This document shows positions 8,190 to 15,798 of a DNA stretch of 64,000 bases, in pieces. The notes under the pieces are model-generated. The model was not told the DNA's origin. It did not search any database and worked only from the letters and a program-made list of their open reading frames with translations. Positions within the stretch are counted from its first letter, which is position 1. Each line of letters begins with the position of its first letter. The translations under genes were made by a program, and so were the position numbers. The stretch covers positions 1 through 64,000 of the forward strand of contig NZ_LZGM01000070.1 of NCBI RefSeq assembly GCF_001690195.1, written 5' to 3'. The DNA is from Gilliamella sp. wkB108 (GTDB lineage: Bacteria; Pseudomonadota; Gammaproteobacteria; Enterobacterales; Orbaceae).

Positions 8190-8369
8190 ATGGACGAACT
8201 AGAAAAAATAAAAACAATAGAACGAGCAGAACTACTTTCACGTGTTGTAACCGAAAATTTGCATTTGAGAGAACGAGATAAAGATATTGCATTATTTTGG
8301 TTTCGTGACCTATTGGAACCCTTGAAAAATCACATGTTTAAAGAATCTATAGAGGAACAAAAAAGGTAA
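8190..8369 (+). CDS. Small SOS-induced ORF, candidate antirepressor
   Basis: 59 residues, highly charged and predicted helical, no known domain (starts MDELEKIKTIERAELL). A ribosome site AGAGGG lies just upstream of ATG 8190, a perfect LexA box 16 bp before that, and a terminator hairpin overlaps the stop. In phage 186 the LexA-repressed tum gene makes an antirepressor that inactivates a non-cleavable CI. The repressor here also lacks a peptidase domain, so an equivalent role fits. This is inference from regulation and context; there is no sequence similarity to Tum that I can see. Confidence 0.7.
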   Translation: MDELEKIKTIERAELLSRVVTENLHLRERDKDIALFWFRDLLEPLKNHMFKESIEEQKR

Positions 8370-8389
8370 CTTAACTTACGTTACCTTTT
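8361..8389 (+). terminator. Terminator hairpin after the SOS ORF
   Basis: A 10-bp stem AAAAGGTAAC/GTTACCTTTT with a 9-base loop overlaps the stop codon of the SOS ORF. It lies between convergent genes and has A and T runs on both sides, so it can act in both directions. Confidence 0.75.
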
Positions 8390-8411
8390 ACAATCAAACA
8401 ACAAAATGTCA

Positions 8412-8618
8412 CTATTTTGTATTAGGATGAGGATCTTTTACTGAATCACCCTGCCCGGTCAAAATATACCAACCATTTTTAGTATGTGGTTTTTTATTAT
8501 AATCAGGGCAAGGTGGTAAGGACTTTTTACTTTGGTTTGAATAAATATATCCACAGTCTGCACATTTATAAGTTCCTGCAGAAACATCACTACCGTATGA
8601 AGCAAATTTTTGTACCAT
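8412..8618 (-). CDS. Small zinc-ribbon-like protein
   Basis: 68 residues. The pattern TYKCADCGYIYSN, then LPPCP, then GWYILTGQGD resembles short zinc-ribbon proteins with two Cys pairs. Here the second pair reads C-P-D-Y, so the fourth ligand is replaced by Tyr and zinc binding may be weakened. The start is placed at ATG 8618 because a strong GGAGGAG ribosome site lies just upstream; a longer TTG-initiated frame to 8633 would overlap that site. Convergent with the SOS ORF. Function unknown; likely cargo. Confidence 0.7.
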   Translation of the reverse strand: MVQKFASYGSDVSAGTYKCADCGYIYSNQSKKSLPPCPDYNKKPHTKNGWYILTGQGDSVKDPHPNTK

Positions 8619-9056
8619 TACAAGCTCCTCCAATAAATTAAGTTAATGATAAGCACATTACTTATCGTTGCTATATATAATCGTTGCTTAAAAAAAAAGC
8701 AAGTGATGTTTTTTATCCCTCTTTTTAAAAGAGGTTTTTGCACTGACTTTACCTCTCTATTTCAATAAGGCATAGCAAAATTAGGCAAATCAGTTGCAAT
8801 GGCTATTGTTAAGTTACTAAGCTTATGCAGTTCAAGTGGATTTCTTTTTATTGGTAACCTTGTATTGAGTGATTAAATGTGGAAATAATAAACAGTCAGC
8901 GCCCCCTGATTAATATAAAATCTCGGTTTTATACTAAAACATATAGTTAACCTGAAACATTTTAACAAGTTGTCATCTGTTCAATCAGGCATTGGTCTTA
9001 ATTATTACTTTAATGAATTTTACTGCAAATCATCTCATCTACCGAAACCTGCCTTT

Positions 9057-9081
9057 ATTTGTAAAAATTTCCTCTACAATT
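9057..9081 (+). promoter_or_regulatory. Ogr-type late-promoter element, copy 1 (upstream of X)
   Basis: TTTGTAAAAATTT followed by CTACAAT gives TGT-N13-ACA, shared in sequence and spacing with copies at 12059, 18395 and 20635. P2-family late promoters carry an Ogr/Delta dyad of TGT..ACA form centred near -55. This copy would drive the lysis-tail operon starting with X, with a TATATA at about 9124. Confidence 0.65.
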
Positions 9082-9158
9082 TAGGTTAGTTGCGATATTA
9101 CTCATTGCAAACGACCATACCCATATATAGGCGTTTTTAACCGAGTGACCCTCACCTC

Positions 9159-9214
9159 TCGGCGGCACAAAGAGTCTAGTGGGTTATTCAAACTCTATCT
9201 TTGTTCACCGCCGA
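9159..9214. repeat. Inverted repeat upstream of tail gene X
   Basis: TCGGCGG-C-ACAAAG (9159..9172) pairs with CTTTGT-TCA-CCGCCGA (9199..9214) across a 26-base loop. It is GC-rich in an AT-rich region and lies in the 5' leader of the late tail operon at the point where the head block is absent. It could be an RNA structure in the leader or a scar of the ancestral cos/head region; the sequence does not decide. Confidence 0.55.
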
Positions 9215-9294
9215 TCCTCTTTTGTTAGTTTTGAAGTGAGTTTTACCGTTTAAAAATATCAGTCAATCACGATAAGCGAAGGAGTAATTAAAAG

Positions 9295-9498
9295 ATGATT
9301 GTTTATGCCATGCAAAATGAAACTGTTGACGCATTGGCGTATCGTGTTTTTGGTAAAACAACTGGGATTGTTGAAATTATTTATCAAAATAATCCTAAGC
9401 TGTGTGAATTACCAGCGATGTTACCAATTGGCACCGAAATCGATGTGCCTGAAACGGTACCCGAACCCAAACAAAAACTCATTAATTTATGGGATTAA
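9295..9498 (+). CDS. X: Tail protein X (LysM-like)
   Basis: 67 residues with the LysM-like layout of P2 gpX (NETVDALAYRVFGKT, then NPKL, then LPIGTEIDVP). gpX is a small tail protein thought to help anchor or terminate the tail and baseplate hub. Strong ribosome site (AAGGAG) before ATG 9295. First gene of the late block; in P2 it directly follows the head genes, which are missing here. Confidence 0.9.
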   Translation: MIVYAMQNETVDALAYRVFGKTTGIVEIIYQNNPKLCELPAMLPIGTEIDVPETVPEPKQKLINLWD

Positions 9499-9502
9499 CT
9501 TA

Positions 9503-9880
9503 ATGACTGAACCAACCACGTTGACAATCACTGCTGTAATTAGTGCCTTTTCAGTATCGATGATCTACCCTAATATTGAAAATGGCATCATCTTAGGCGC
9601 ATTATGTGGCTCAATTTTACTGGTAATTAGTGAAGAACGTATCTCTGTATTAAGGCGCTTCATTCTATTTTTTATTTCATTTGCTATGGGATTATTATTA
9701 GCCGAATTAACTTTGTGCCTGATCCTGCCCTTTTTTCCTGCCAATATTCAACAAAAAATGCCATTGGGATTAGGGGCATTAATTGCTTCCGCTACCAGTG
9801 TCAAACTTTTACTGTGGTTGATTAAACGCTTTGACGATCCAACAGATTTCTTTAATAGCTTTAAGGGGAAAAAGCCATGA
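9503..9880 (+). CDS. Phage holin (inner-membrane, 3-4 TM)
   Basis: 125 residues with three or four hydrophobic segments (about 10-60, 65-85, 90-115) and charged ends, of the holin type found after X in P2/HP1 relatives (opening MTEPTTLTITAVISA). The start is ATG 9503, five bases after the X stop, giving the usual length; reading further upstream in this frame only overlaps X. Holins permeabilise the inner membrane so the endolysin reaches the wall. The stop overlaps the next gene (ATGA). Confidence 0.85.
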   Translation: MTEPTTLTITAVISAFSVSMIYPNIENGIILGALCGSILLVISEERISVLRRFILFFISFAMGLLLAELTLCLILPFFPANIQQKMPLGLGALIASATSVKLLLWLIKRFDDPTDFFNSFKGKKP

Positions 9881-10164
9881 TGATTATGCTTAATGCTTTC
9901 CTTTGTCTACTAATAGCAGTACGACTGTTTACTTTCGATCGTGATAATTGTCGTTATAAAGTCAAATACAGCTGGCTTGCCTGGTTAATGATAGTCTCAA
10001 GTGTGGCTGTGTTTCTATTTTCTTTTTTCGGTCTTTTAAATCGTGCTTATTATGCACAGATGATTATGAATGTCACGCTCCTGGTCTGTTTACTAAAAAG
10101 TAAAGGCAATATTGCCAACTATTGTGCTTTGGCCAAAGCGAAAAAGAAGGAAAAAAAACCATGA
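9877..10164 (+). CDS. Second small membrane protein (putative 3-TM holin/antiholin)
   Basis: 95 residues with three membrane segments and a very basic tail (KAKKKEKKP). It overlaps the previous gene by 4 bp and the muramidase by 4 bp (ATGA), so all three are coupled. Resembles putative 3-TM phage holins. With the previous gene it likely forms a holin/antiholin pair; which is which cannot be told from sequence. Confidence 0.8.
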   Translation: MMIMLNAFLCLLIAVRLFTFDRDNCRYKVKYSWLAWLMIVSSVAVFLFSFFGLLNRAYYAQMIMNVTLLVCLLKSKGNIANYCALAKAKKKEKKP

Positions 10165-10748
10165 TCACAACAGAAGAATTACAAGAAGTTGCAACTAAAT
10201 TAGCCGTTGAATTAGCAATGATTCAAGCTGTAACTAAAATCGAAGCTCGCCATTCAGGGTTTAAAAATGGTCTGCCGGTGATCTTATTTGAACGCCATAT
10301 CTTTTATCGCCAACTAAAAAAACGTGGTTTTGATGTCAACCGTTTATCGCAAACCTATCCACAACTTGTCAACCTTACTGCCGGCGGATATTTAGGTGGG
10401 AATGAAGAAAATAATCGTTTAGCTTCAGCAAAACGAATAGATCGACAAGCTGCGATTGAGAGCGCTAGTTGGGGATTATTCCAAATTATGGGCTTTCATT
10501 GGGCAATGTTAGGTTATCAATCTGCCGATGAGTTTGAACAGTTAATGAGTCAAAACGAACAGCAACAATTAGATGCGTTTTATCGTTTTATCTCACACCC
10601 ATCAAACAATCAGCTACTACAAGTAATGAAAAATAAGGATTTCACTCGTTTTGCTCGTCTTTATAACGGCATCGCTTATCAAAAAAACCATTATGACGTG
10701 AAACTCAAAGAGGCTTACGAGGCTTATGCTAAACCTAATTCAAAATAA
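10161..10748 (+). CDS. Endolysin, N-acetylmuramidase family
   Basis: 195 residues covering the N-acetylmuramidase domain almost end to end: KIEARHSGF, then PVILFERHIFYRQL with the probable catalytic Glu, then ESASWGLFQIMGFH and RLYNG. No signal peptide, so export depends on the holins. The start at ATG 10161 overlaps the preceding stop and has a GAAGGA ribosome site. It releases particles by cutting the glycan strands. Takes the place of P2 gene K, from a different lysozyme family. Confidence 0.92.
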   Translation: MITTEELQEVATKLAVELAMIQAVTKIEARHSGFKNGLPVILFERHIFYRQLKKRGFDVNRLSQTYPQLVNLTAGGYLGGNEENNRLASAKRIDRQAAIESASWGLFQIMGFHWAMLGYQSADEFEQLMSQNEQQQLDAFYRFISHPSNNQLLQVMKNKDFTRFARLYNGIAYQKNHYDVKLKEAYEAYAKPNSK

Positions 10749-11172
10749 GCTATTTCCTTGGTTGTTACTGATAATTGGTTTATCAATGTGTTATACACAT
10801 GGTCAAAAACTTACTACCAAAAATCAACAGTTACAAACCAGTAATAAACAATTGCAAGAAGATAAACAACAACTGATTGAAATTATTGATTATAAAAATA
10901 ACGAATTAATTGAACTTAATGATCAGTATCAAATTCATCAACAAAAGTTGCTCGAACAAAAGATTCAATTACAAGACGTCAATGCACAAAATCGTCAATA
11001 TCAACAACAATTAGAATGGCTTATCCATGAAAATGAACAAATTCACTTATGGTCTACTGGCGAGTTGCCTACTGATATTAAACGGCTGTACACTCGCCCC
11101 GAAATCAAAAACAGTGCAGATTATCAAAACTGGTTGTCCTCCCGTCACGCCTTGTTATCTGCCCATGAATAA
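10726..11172 (+). CDS. lysB: LysB/Rz-type inner-membrane spanin
   Basis: 148 residues: an N-terminal membrane anchor (about 8-25), a long Gln/Glu-rich coiled coil (30-115) and a short C-terminal segment. That is the layout of an i-spanin, which bridges to an outer-membrane partner and fuses the envelopes at lysis. It overlaps the endolysin gene by 23 bp, and its own 3' end contains the lysC start in another frame, the nested Rz/Rz1 arrangement of P2 phages. Confidence 0.88.
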   Translation: MLNLIQNKLFPWLLLIIGLSMCYTHGQKLTTKNQQLQTSNKQLQEDKQQLIEIIDYKNNELIELNDQYQIHQQKLLEQKIQLQDVNAQNRQYQQQLEWLIHENEQIHLWSTGELPTDIKRLYTRPEIKNSADYQNWLSSRHALLSAHE

Positions 11173-11317
11173 CTTACAGCAGAACCGTTCTTTATTGGAT
11201 GATAATAGCGCTATTTTAAACGCATGGTTTGACTGTGCGTTACAAGTCGAAATGATATACCAATGCCAACAGGATCAACATGAAAAAACTAACTCAATTA
11301 CGCCAGATGCTCACTGA
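11027..11317 (+). CDS. lysC: LysC/Rz1-type outer-membrane lipoprotein spanin
   Basis: 96 residues beginning with a lipoprotein signal peptide whose lipobox ILNGC places the lipid-modified Cys at about residue 21, followed by a short basic/Pro segment (GCPPVTPCYLP). It starts inside lysB in the +1 frame and ends inside gpR. This is the o-spanin partner of LysB. The second half is longer than in P2 LysC. Start at ATG 11027 or 11033. Confidence 0.85.
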   Translation: MKMNKFTYGLLASCLLILNGCTLAPKSKTVQIIKTGCPPVTPCYLPMNNLQQNRSLLDDNSAILNAWFDCALQVEMIYQCQQDQHEKTNSITPDAH

Positions 11318-11693
11318 GAATCATCTCATAAACAATCCAGACTCATTACAAATTAGCGTCAAAGACGGTAATGTCATACCGTTAACGAATGAAAAGCTAA
11401 CTTACAGTTATCGTTATACTTTTTGTTTAACATTAGATGAGTATCCTCTCCCTTTTGATGATGTCATCACGCATATCATAAGCTGGATGAATATTAATCA
11501 ACCTGAATTTATGACTAATCCAACATTACGCCAACAAGCAATAAGGTTTAATGCTGAACAAATTACCGATACTCATTGCCGACTACACATCGAATTACAA
11601 TTAACTGATCGAATTCGTGTAGAAAAGAGTGAACAAGGTCTAACATATCATGCTATTAGCGACAAATCTCCTGATGAAAGATATTTTGAATAA
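11280..11693 (+). CDS. R: Tail completion protein gpR
   Basis: 137 residues beginning MKKLTQLRQMLTEN like P2 gpR and of similar size (P2 R is 155). gpR caps the tail tube end so it can join a head. It overlaps lysC by 38 bp. Its usual partner gpS should follow but does not. Presence of a head-joining protein in a headless element suggests a relict, or a role in finishing the tail. Confidence 0.85.
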   Translation: MKKLTQLRQMLTENHLINNPDSLQISVKDGNVIPLTNEKLTYSYRYTFCLTLDEYPLPFDDVITHIISWMNINQPEFMTNPTLRQQAIRFNAEQITDTHCRLHIELQLTDRIRVEKSEQGLTYHAISDKSPDERYFE

Positions 11694-12126
11694 CTTTAGC
11701 TAAACCTGATTTTACAATTACAACTTTTGGCTTTGCTTTCTCCTGAGCAAGCCAAAACTCGGCATATTTTATTATGTGCCGAGTTTACCTGTTCACAACA
11801 TGCATAGATTAAATGGTCCGTGTACTTGTTCTTCCATAAATAACAGTGAATGGATAAAAAATAGCGTACCTAAATGGCGTAGACAGTTAACGGACAACAA
11901 AATTATTACTCATTGAACTGGTTTTATTGAAATAACGTAAATACGATTTATATACTTTTTAAATTGATGAGATGATTGAAGGATAAGTGTTTAATTATGC
12001 TTCTTGTTAAAAAGATCGGCAAACAATAACCTCCATCGTTAATCTAAAAATAGCCATAATTTGTAAAAAATCACTCTACAAACAAGGTCGCTTTATTTTT
12101 TGACCCAAAATCATAATGATAACGCT
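11694..12126. other. Non-coding gap at the expected gpS position
   Basis: 433 bp without a gene where P2 has S (about 150 codons). A hairpin ACTCGGCA/TGCCGAGT at 11757..11784 could end the X-R operon. The late-promoter dyad for V (12059..12083) lies at its end. One short open stretch near 11715..11810 (including ALLSPEQAKTR) might be a gpS vestige, but it is too short to call. Confidence 0.6.
12059..12083 (+). promoter_or_regulatory. Ogr-type late-promoter element, copy 2 (upstream of V)
   Basis: ATTTGTAAAAAATCA then CTCTACAAAC: TGT-N13-ACA with the same flanks as the copies at 9057, 18395 and 20635. It corresponds to the P2 V promoter. Its centre is only ~55 bp from ATG 12127, so the leader of V must be very short or the start lies elsewhere. 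Confidence 0.65.
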
Positions 12127-12765
12127 ATGAAAAATTATCATCCAGCCGACCTAGTCGAAATATTACGAAAAATAGAAAACCTGATCCGCGTTGGCGTTAT
12201 TTGTCAAACCCAAGGCGATCGGGTTAAAGTCCGTTGTGGCAATATTGTGACCGCCTGGTTACCATGGTTTACCCACCGCGCAGGTAAAAGCCGATCTTGG
12301 TGGCGACCTAGTGTGGGTGAACAGGTATTTATTTTAAGTCCTTATGGAAATCTTGAATTAGGTTGTGTTTTACCTAGCATTTTCAGTGACAATAATCCAG
12401 CACCATCCACTTCAGAAGATGGTTATTTTGTCACGTTTCCAGATGGAGCTTCTTTCGAATATGAACCCAAAACCAGCTCATTAACTATTAAAGGCATTAA
12501 AACAGCGGTAATCGAAGCGAGTGAACAAATTACGGCAAAAGCTGGTACTAAAATCCACCTTGACACCCCATTGGTTGAATGTAGCGACCATGTCACCTTT
12601 AAATCCTTTAGCGCCACCGGTGGTGGTCGTCATGGTAGTACCGGCGCCTTAACCGGTAATGTGGTTCATCAACAAGGTCAATTATCTTCAAATGGCATTG
12701 TGTTAGATTCACATACCCATAGGGGTGTCAAATCAGGTGGAGATTCAACAGGGAAACCGCAATGA
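12127..12765 (+). CDS. V: Baseplate spike protein gpV
   Basis: 212 residues, full-length P2 gpV homologue: N-terminal OB-fold (RVGVICQTQGDRVKVRCGN, then THRAGKSRSWWRPSVGEQV), a central beta-helical stalk and a C-terminal DSHTHRGVKSGG tip with the His pair used for iron binding in P2 V. It forms the trimeric membrane-piercing spike at the tail tip. ATG 12127 gives the family's usual length; a TTG at 12100 in frame is possible, and neither has a clear ribosome site. Overlaps W by 4 bp. Confidence 0.93.
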   Translation: MKNYHPADLVEILRKIENLIRVGVICQTQGDRVKVRCGNIVTAWLPWFTHRAGKSRSWWRPSVGEQVFILSPYGNLELGCVLPSIFSDNNPAPSTSEDGYFVTFPDGASFEYEPKTSSLTIKGIKTAVIEASEQITAKAGTKIHLDTPLVECSDHVTFKSFSATGGGRHGSTGALTGNVVHQQGQLSSNGIVLDSHTHRGVKSGGDSTGKPQ

Positions 12766-13115
12766 GTTATATCGGCATGAACACTAAAACCGGACGAACC
12801 ATTACTGATATGGATCATATCAACCAATCGGTCAAAGATATTCTAACCACACCGATTGGTACACGCATAGAACGGCGAAATTATGGTTCTTTACTTTTTC
12901 AATTATTAGACAATCCAAATAATGAAGCAACACGTCTAAGAGTTATTTCAGCTATTGTTATGGCTCTGAGCCAATGGGAAACCCGTATTAAATTGGATCA
13001 AGTCGAACTCCTAACCGATAAAGAAAAATTAACGATGCAAATAACTGGTTCACGGACAGATAAACCTAACGAAACATTTACCAGCGAAATTGAGGTAGCA
13101 TCATGGCGACATTAA
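12762..13115 (+). CDS. W: Baseplate wedge protein gpW
   Basis: 117 residues of the gp25/gpW family (GMNTKTGRTITDMDHINQS, then ILTTPIGTRIERRNYGS). It forms the inner baseplate wedge that links to the sheath. Overlaps V (ATGA) and J, so V-W-J-I is a tight translationally coupled set. Confidence 0.93.
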   Translation: MSYIGMNTKTGRTITDMDHINQSVKDILTTPIGTRIERRNYGSLLFQLLDNPNNEATRLRVISAIVMALSQWETRIKLDQVELLTDKEKLTMQITGSRTDKPNETFTSEIEVASWRH

Positions 13116-14014
13116 CCGACTTATCAAAATTACCCCCTCCGGACATCATTGAATCATTAGACTATGAAACAATTTTTGAGCAACGTAAAAACAAATTTAT
13201 CTCACTCTATCCAGCTGAACAGCAAGAGGAAGTAAAAAAAACCTTACAATTTGAAAGTGAACCGATTGTCAAACTACTACAAGAAAGTGCTTATTATGAA
13301 TTGATTTTACGACAACGGATAAATGAAGCTTCTCAAGCGTTGATGATCGCTCATGCAAAAGGTAACGATTTAGACAACTTAGGGGCTAATTTTCATGTTT
13401 ACCGATTAATTATTCAACCAGCTGACAATACCGTAACCCCTGCAATTGAAGAAATCAAAGAATCAGATAGTGATTTTAGACTACGTATTCAGTCGGCTTT
13501 TGAAGGGTTATCGGTTGCTGGTCCTCGTGCTGCTTACGAATTTTATGCGCGTAGTGCAGATGGGCGTGTTTTAGATGCCGCTGCAGAAAGTCCATCACCG
13601 GCCTGTGTAACTTTAGCTATCTTATCGCGAGAAAATAATGGTATTGCTAGTGAAGATCTAATCCATATTATCCAAAATGCTGTCAATCAGGATAACCGTA
13701 GACCAATAGCTGATCGCGTTACAGTGAAATCAGTAGAACTGATTGATTACACAATTAAAGCTAAACTCTTTCTCTACCCTGGTCCTGAATCTGAACCAAT
13801 TAAGAAAGCGGCAATCAATAATTTACAATCTTATATTAATGAAAAACACCGTATTGGCAGACGCATTAGTCGTAGTGCAATTATTTCAGCGTTACATGTT
13901 GTTGGCGTTCAACGCGTTGAATTAGAATCCCCCGCACAAGATATATTAATCAATCGCGAACAAGCCAGTTATTGCAAAAATTATCAAATTGAGGTAGCAG
14001 GTTATGGCGAATAA
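13103..14014 (+). CDS. J: Baseplate assembly protein gpJ
   Basis: 303 residues, full-length P2 gpJ type (302 in P2), with LSKLPPPDIIESLDYETI at the start and IGRRISRSAIISALHVVGV near the end. It is the outer wedge protein that connects baseplate to fibres via gpI. 13-bp overlap with W and 11-bp overlap with I. Confidence 0.93.
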   Translation: MATLTDLSKLPPPDIIESLDYETIFEQRKNKFISLYPAEQQEEVKKTLQFESEPIVKLLQESAYYELILRQRINEASQALMIAHAKGNDLDNLGANFHVYRLIIQPADNTVTPAIEEIKESDSDFRLRIQSAFEGLSVAGPRAAYEFYARSADGRVLDAAAESPSPACVTLAILSRENNGIASEDLIHIIQNAVNQDNRRPIADRVTVKSVELIDYTIKAKLFLYPGPESEPIKKAAINNLQSYINEKHRIGRRISRSAIISALHVVGVQRVELESPAQDILINREQASYCKNYQIEVAGYGE

Positions 14015-14693
14015 AACGCTACTTCCACCCACTGCTACCGCACTAGAAAAGAATCTATCACAAACCATGGTTTGTGAACCACCCATACCTTTACGCTCTC
14101 TTTGGGATGCACAAACCTGCCCTTTTGAATTATTGCCTTACTTAGCTTGGCAATACAGTGTAGATCGCTGGGATGAAAACTGGTCTGAACAGACCAAACG
14201 TAAAGTAATTAGTGAAGCCTTTGAAATTCACAAACTCAAAGGTACTAAAGAATCTATTCGTCGTGCTGTCGAACCCTTTGGCTATTTAATTAATGTTATT
14301 GAATGGTGGCAAAATCAACAACAACCTGGCACCTTTGCTTTAGAAATCGGGGTATTAGATAAAGGGATCACCGAAGAATCTTACAATGAATTAAGTCGAA
14401 TTATCGATGATGTTAAACCGGTTTCCAGGCAATTAAATGGATTAGCTATCCAATTAGTCACCCAAGGTACATTGACAATAGGTGCTAGCAGTTACGATGG
14501 TAATACATTAAATATCTACCCTTATGTTGCCGAAACAATCACAACAACATCTGAACGCCAAATTGGTGCAAGTAATTATGATATTAATACCTTAAATATT
14601 TATCCTTTTATTAATGAAAATATAACAACACTTTCCGAAAGCCAAATTGGCGCAACTATTCATTTTATTGATACGATGAGCATAAAACCATGA
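14004..14693 (+). CDS. I: Tail protein gpI with C-terminal repeats
   Basis: 229 residues. The first ~155 are the gpI domain (SLWDAQTCPFELLPYLAWQ, then KLKGTKESIRRAVEPFGY), which attaches fibres to the baseplate. Most gpI proteins end near 180 residues; this one carries an added tail of a 28-residue repeat (IGASSYDGNTLNIYP-type) present about 2.5 times, visible in DNA as an 84-bp period from 14478, 14562 and 14646. Ends with a 4-bp overlap into H. Confidence 0.9.
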   Translation: MANKTLLPPTATALEKNLSQTMVCEPPIPLRSLWDAQTCPFELLPYLAWQYSVDRWDENWSEQTKRKVISEAFEIHKLKGTKESIRRAVEPFGYLINVIEWWQNQQQPGTFALEIGVLDKGITEESYNELSRIIDDVKPVSRQLNGLAIQLVTQGTLTIGASSYDGNTLNIYPYVAETITTTSERQIGASNYDINTLNIYPFINENITTLSESQIGATIHFIDTMSIKP

Positions 14694-15796
14694 GTCAAAA
14701 ATACTACACAATATTAACCAAACTTGGAGCCGAATTGCTAGCTAATGCAACTGTACTCGGTACTCCTTTAAAATTAACCCAAATAGCTGTTGGTGATGCC
14801 AATGGCTCAATACCCAACCCGATTGCTACGCAAACTTCGCTTGTTCATGAAGTACGCAGAGCAGCGATTAACACTCTTTTTGTTGATAAGGATAATCCTA
14901 ATCAACTGATCGCTGAACAAGTTATTCCAGAAACAGAGGGAGGTTGGTTTATTCATGAAATAGGTCTATATGACGATAAAGGTAATCTAATCGCAGTAGG
15001 AAATTGCCCTTCGACGTATAAACCTAAATTAGTTGAAGGCAGTGCGCGAACTCAAGTGATCCGCATGGTAATTGTCATTGATGATGTCAATGCTGTTGAA
15101 TTAAAAATCGACCCTTCGGTTGTATTAGCTACCCGACAATATGTCGATGAATTGATCACCACTAAAATGGCAAATCATGAAAAATCTACTAATCACCCTA
15201 ATGCAACCACTAAATCAAAAGGGTTTGTGCAATTAAATTCAGCAACCAATAGCACCGCTGAAAATCAAGCAGCGACTCCACTGGCAATCAAAACGGTAAA
15301 TGATAATGCTAATAGCCGTGTACCAAATATTCGTAAAATTAACAATAAAATGTTAAACAACGATATTTTACTTCAAGCAGATGATATCAATGCATTACCG
15401 GCATTTAGAAAAATTATTAACAATGAACCTATTTATGAGGTAGGTGAACAAACTAATTTTGTAAAAAGACCTAAAGCTAACAATTCTTACTTGTTAACTT
15501 TTGAAGATTTTTCATATGAAGTCTCAAATGGTATTATCATTTTACGTAGGGCTGATGGTTTAATTTTACAATATTTCAAGGCTGTATATAACGGTGTCAA
15601 TGGAGCGAATGGAACAGTTGTATCACTACCCATAACATTTCCTAATAATTTTTATTTTGCTATAACTAGTGATGGCGATAATGGGTGTCATGTGGTAACA
15701 GCCTTACCTAATGATCTAACTTCAGTAAAAATGTGGGGAAAAGTTGGTGATATTTACGTCGATTCATTATTGCAAATAGTAGCAGTAGGGAGATAA
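14690..15796 (+). CDS. H: Phase-variable tail fibre gpH (currently expressed form)
   Basis: 368 residues. Residues 1-150 are the P2-type fibre N-terminal domain (DUF3751-like) that docks to the baseplate; a linker with NHEKSTNHPNATTKSKGF follows; from about residue 247 the C-terminal receptor-binding part begins. The junction codes PIYEVG and is the 19-bp crossover repeat 15427..15445, an inverted copy of which ends an alternative C-terminus at 17007..17440. Inversion would swap the last 122 residues for 143 others (389 in total). The N-terminal half is closely related to the second fibre at 18604. Overlaps I by 4 bp. Confidence 0.92.
   Translation: MSQKYYTILTKLGAELLANATVLGTPLKLTQIAVGDANGSIPNPIATQTSLVHEVRRAAINTLFVDKDNPNQLIAEQVIPETEGGWFIHEIGLYDDKGNLIAVGNCPSTYKPKLVEGSARTQVIRMVIVIDDVNAVELKIDPSVVLATRQYVDELITTKMANHEKSTNHPNATTKSKGFVQLNSATNSTAENQAATPLAIKTVNDNANSRVPNIRKINNKMLNNDILLQADDINALPAFRKIINNEPIYEVGEQTNFVKRPKANNSYLLTFEDFSYEVSNGIIILRRADGLILQYFKAVYNGVNGANGTVVSLPITFPNNFYFAITSDGDNGCHVVTALPNDLTSVKMWGKVGDIYVDSLLQIVAVGR
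15427..15445 (+). repeat. Left crossover repeat of the invertible fibre cassette
   Basis: ACCTATTTATGAGGTAGGT, found as an exact reverse complement at 17421..17439. It lies in frame inside gpH; reading through either copy keeps the frame PIYEVG, as required of a fibre-switch site. Weak similarity continues ~20 bp to the left (AAAAATTAT block). Confidence 0.9.
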
Positions 15797-15798
15797 AA

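Larger units (their letters stand above)
8619..9294. other. Non-coding stretch at the place of the missing head genes
   Basis: P2 relatives carry Q, P, O, N, M and L around here; this 676-bp stretch holds no gene or recognisable remnant of them. It does hold a hairpin with a T run (8718..8739), an inverted copy of the dispersed element (8926..8966), a late-activator dyad (9057..9081) and an inverted repeat (9159..9214). Confidence 0.7.

Noticed and set aside
8619-9294. Remnants of head genes L or M
   Set aside because: No frame of useful length and no recognisable motif on either strand.
11715-11810. Vestige of gpS
   Set aside because: A short frame with ALLSPEQAKTR looks suggestive but is too short and lacks the rest of the domain.
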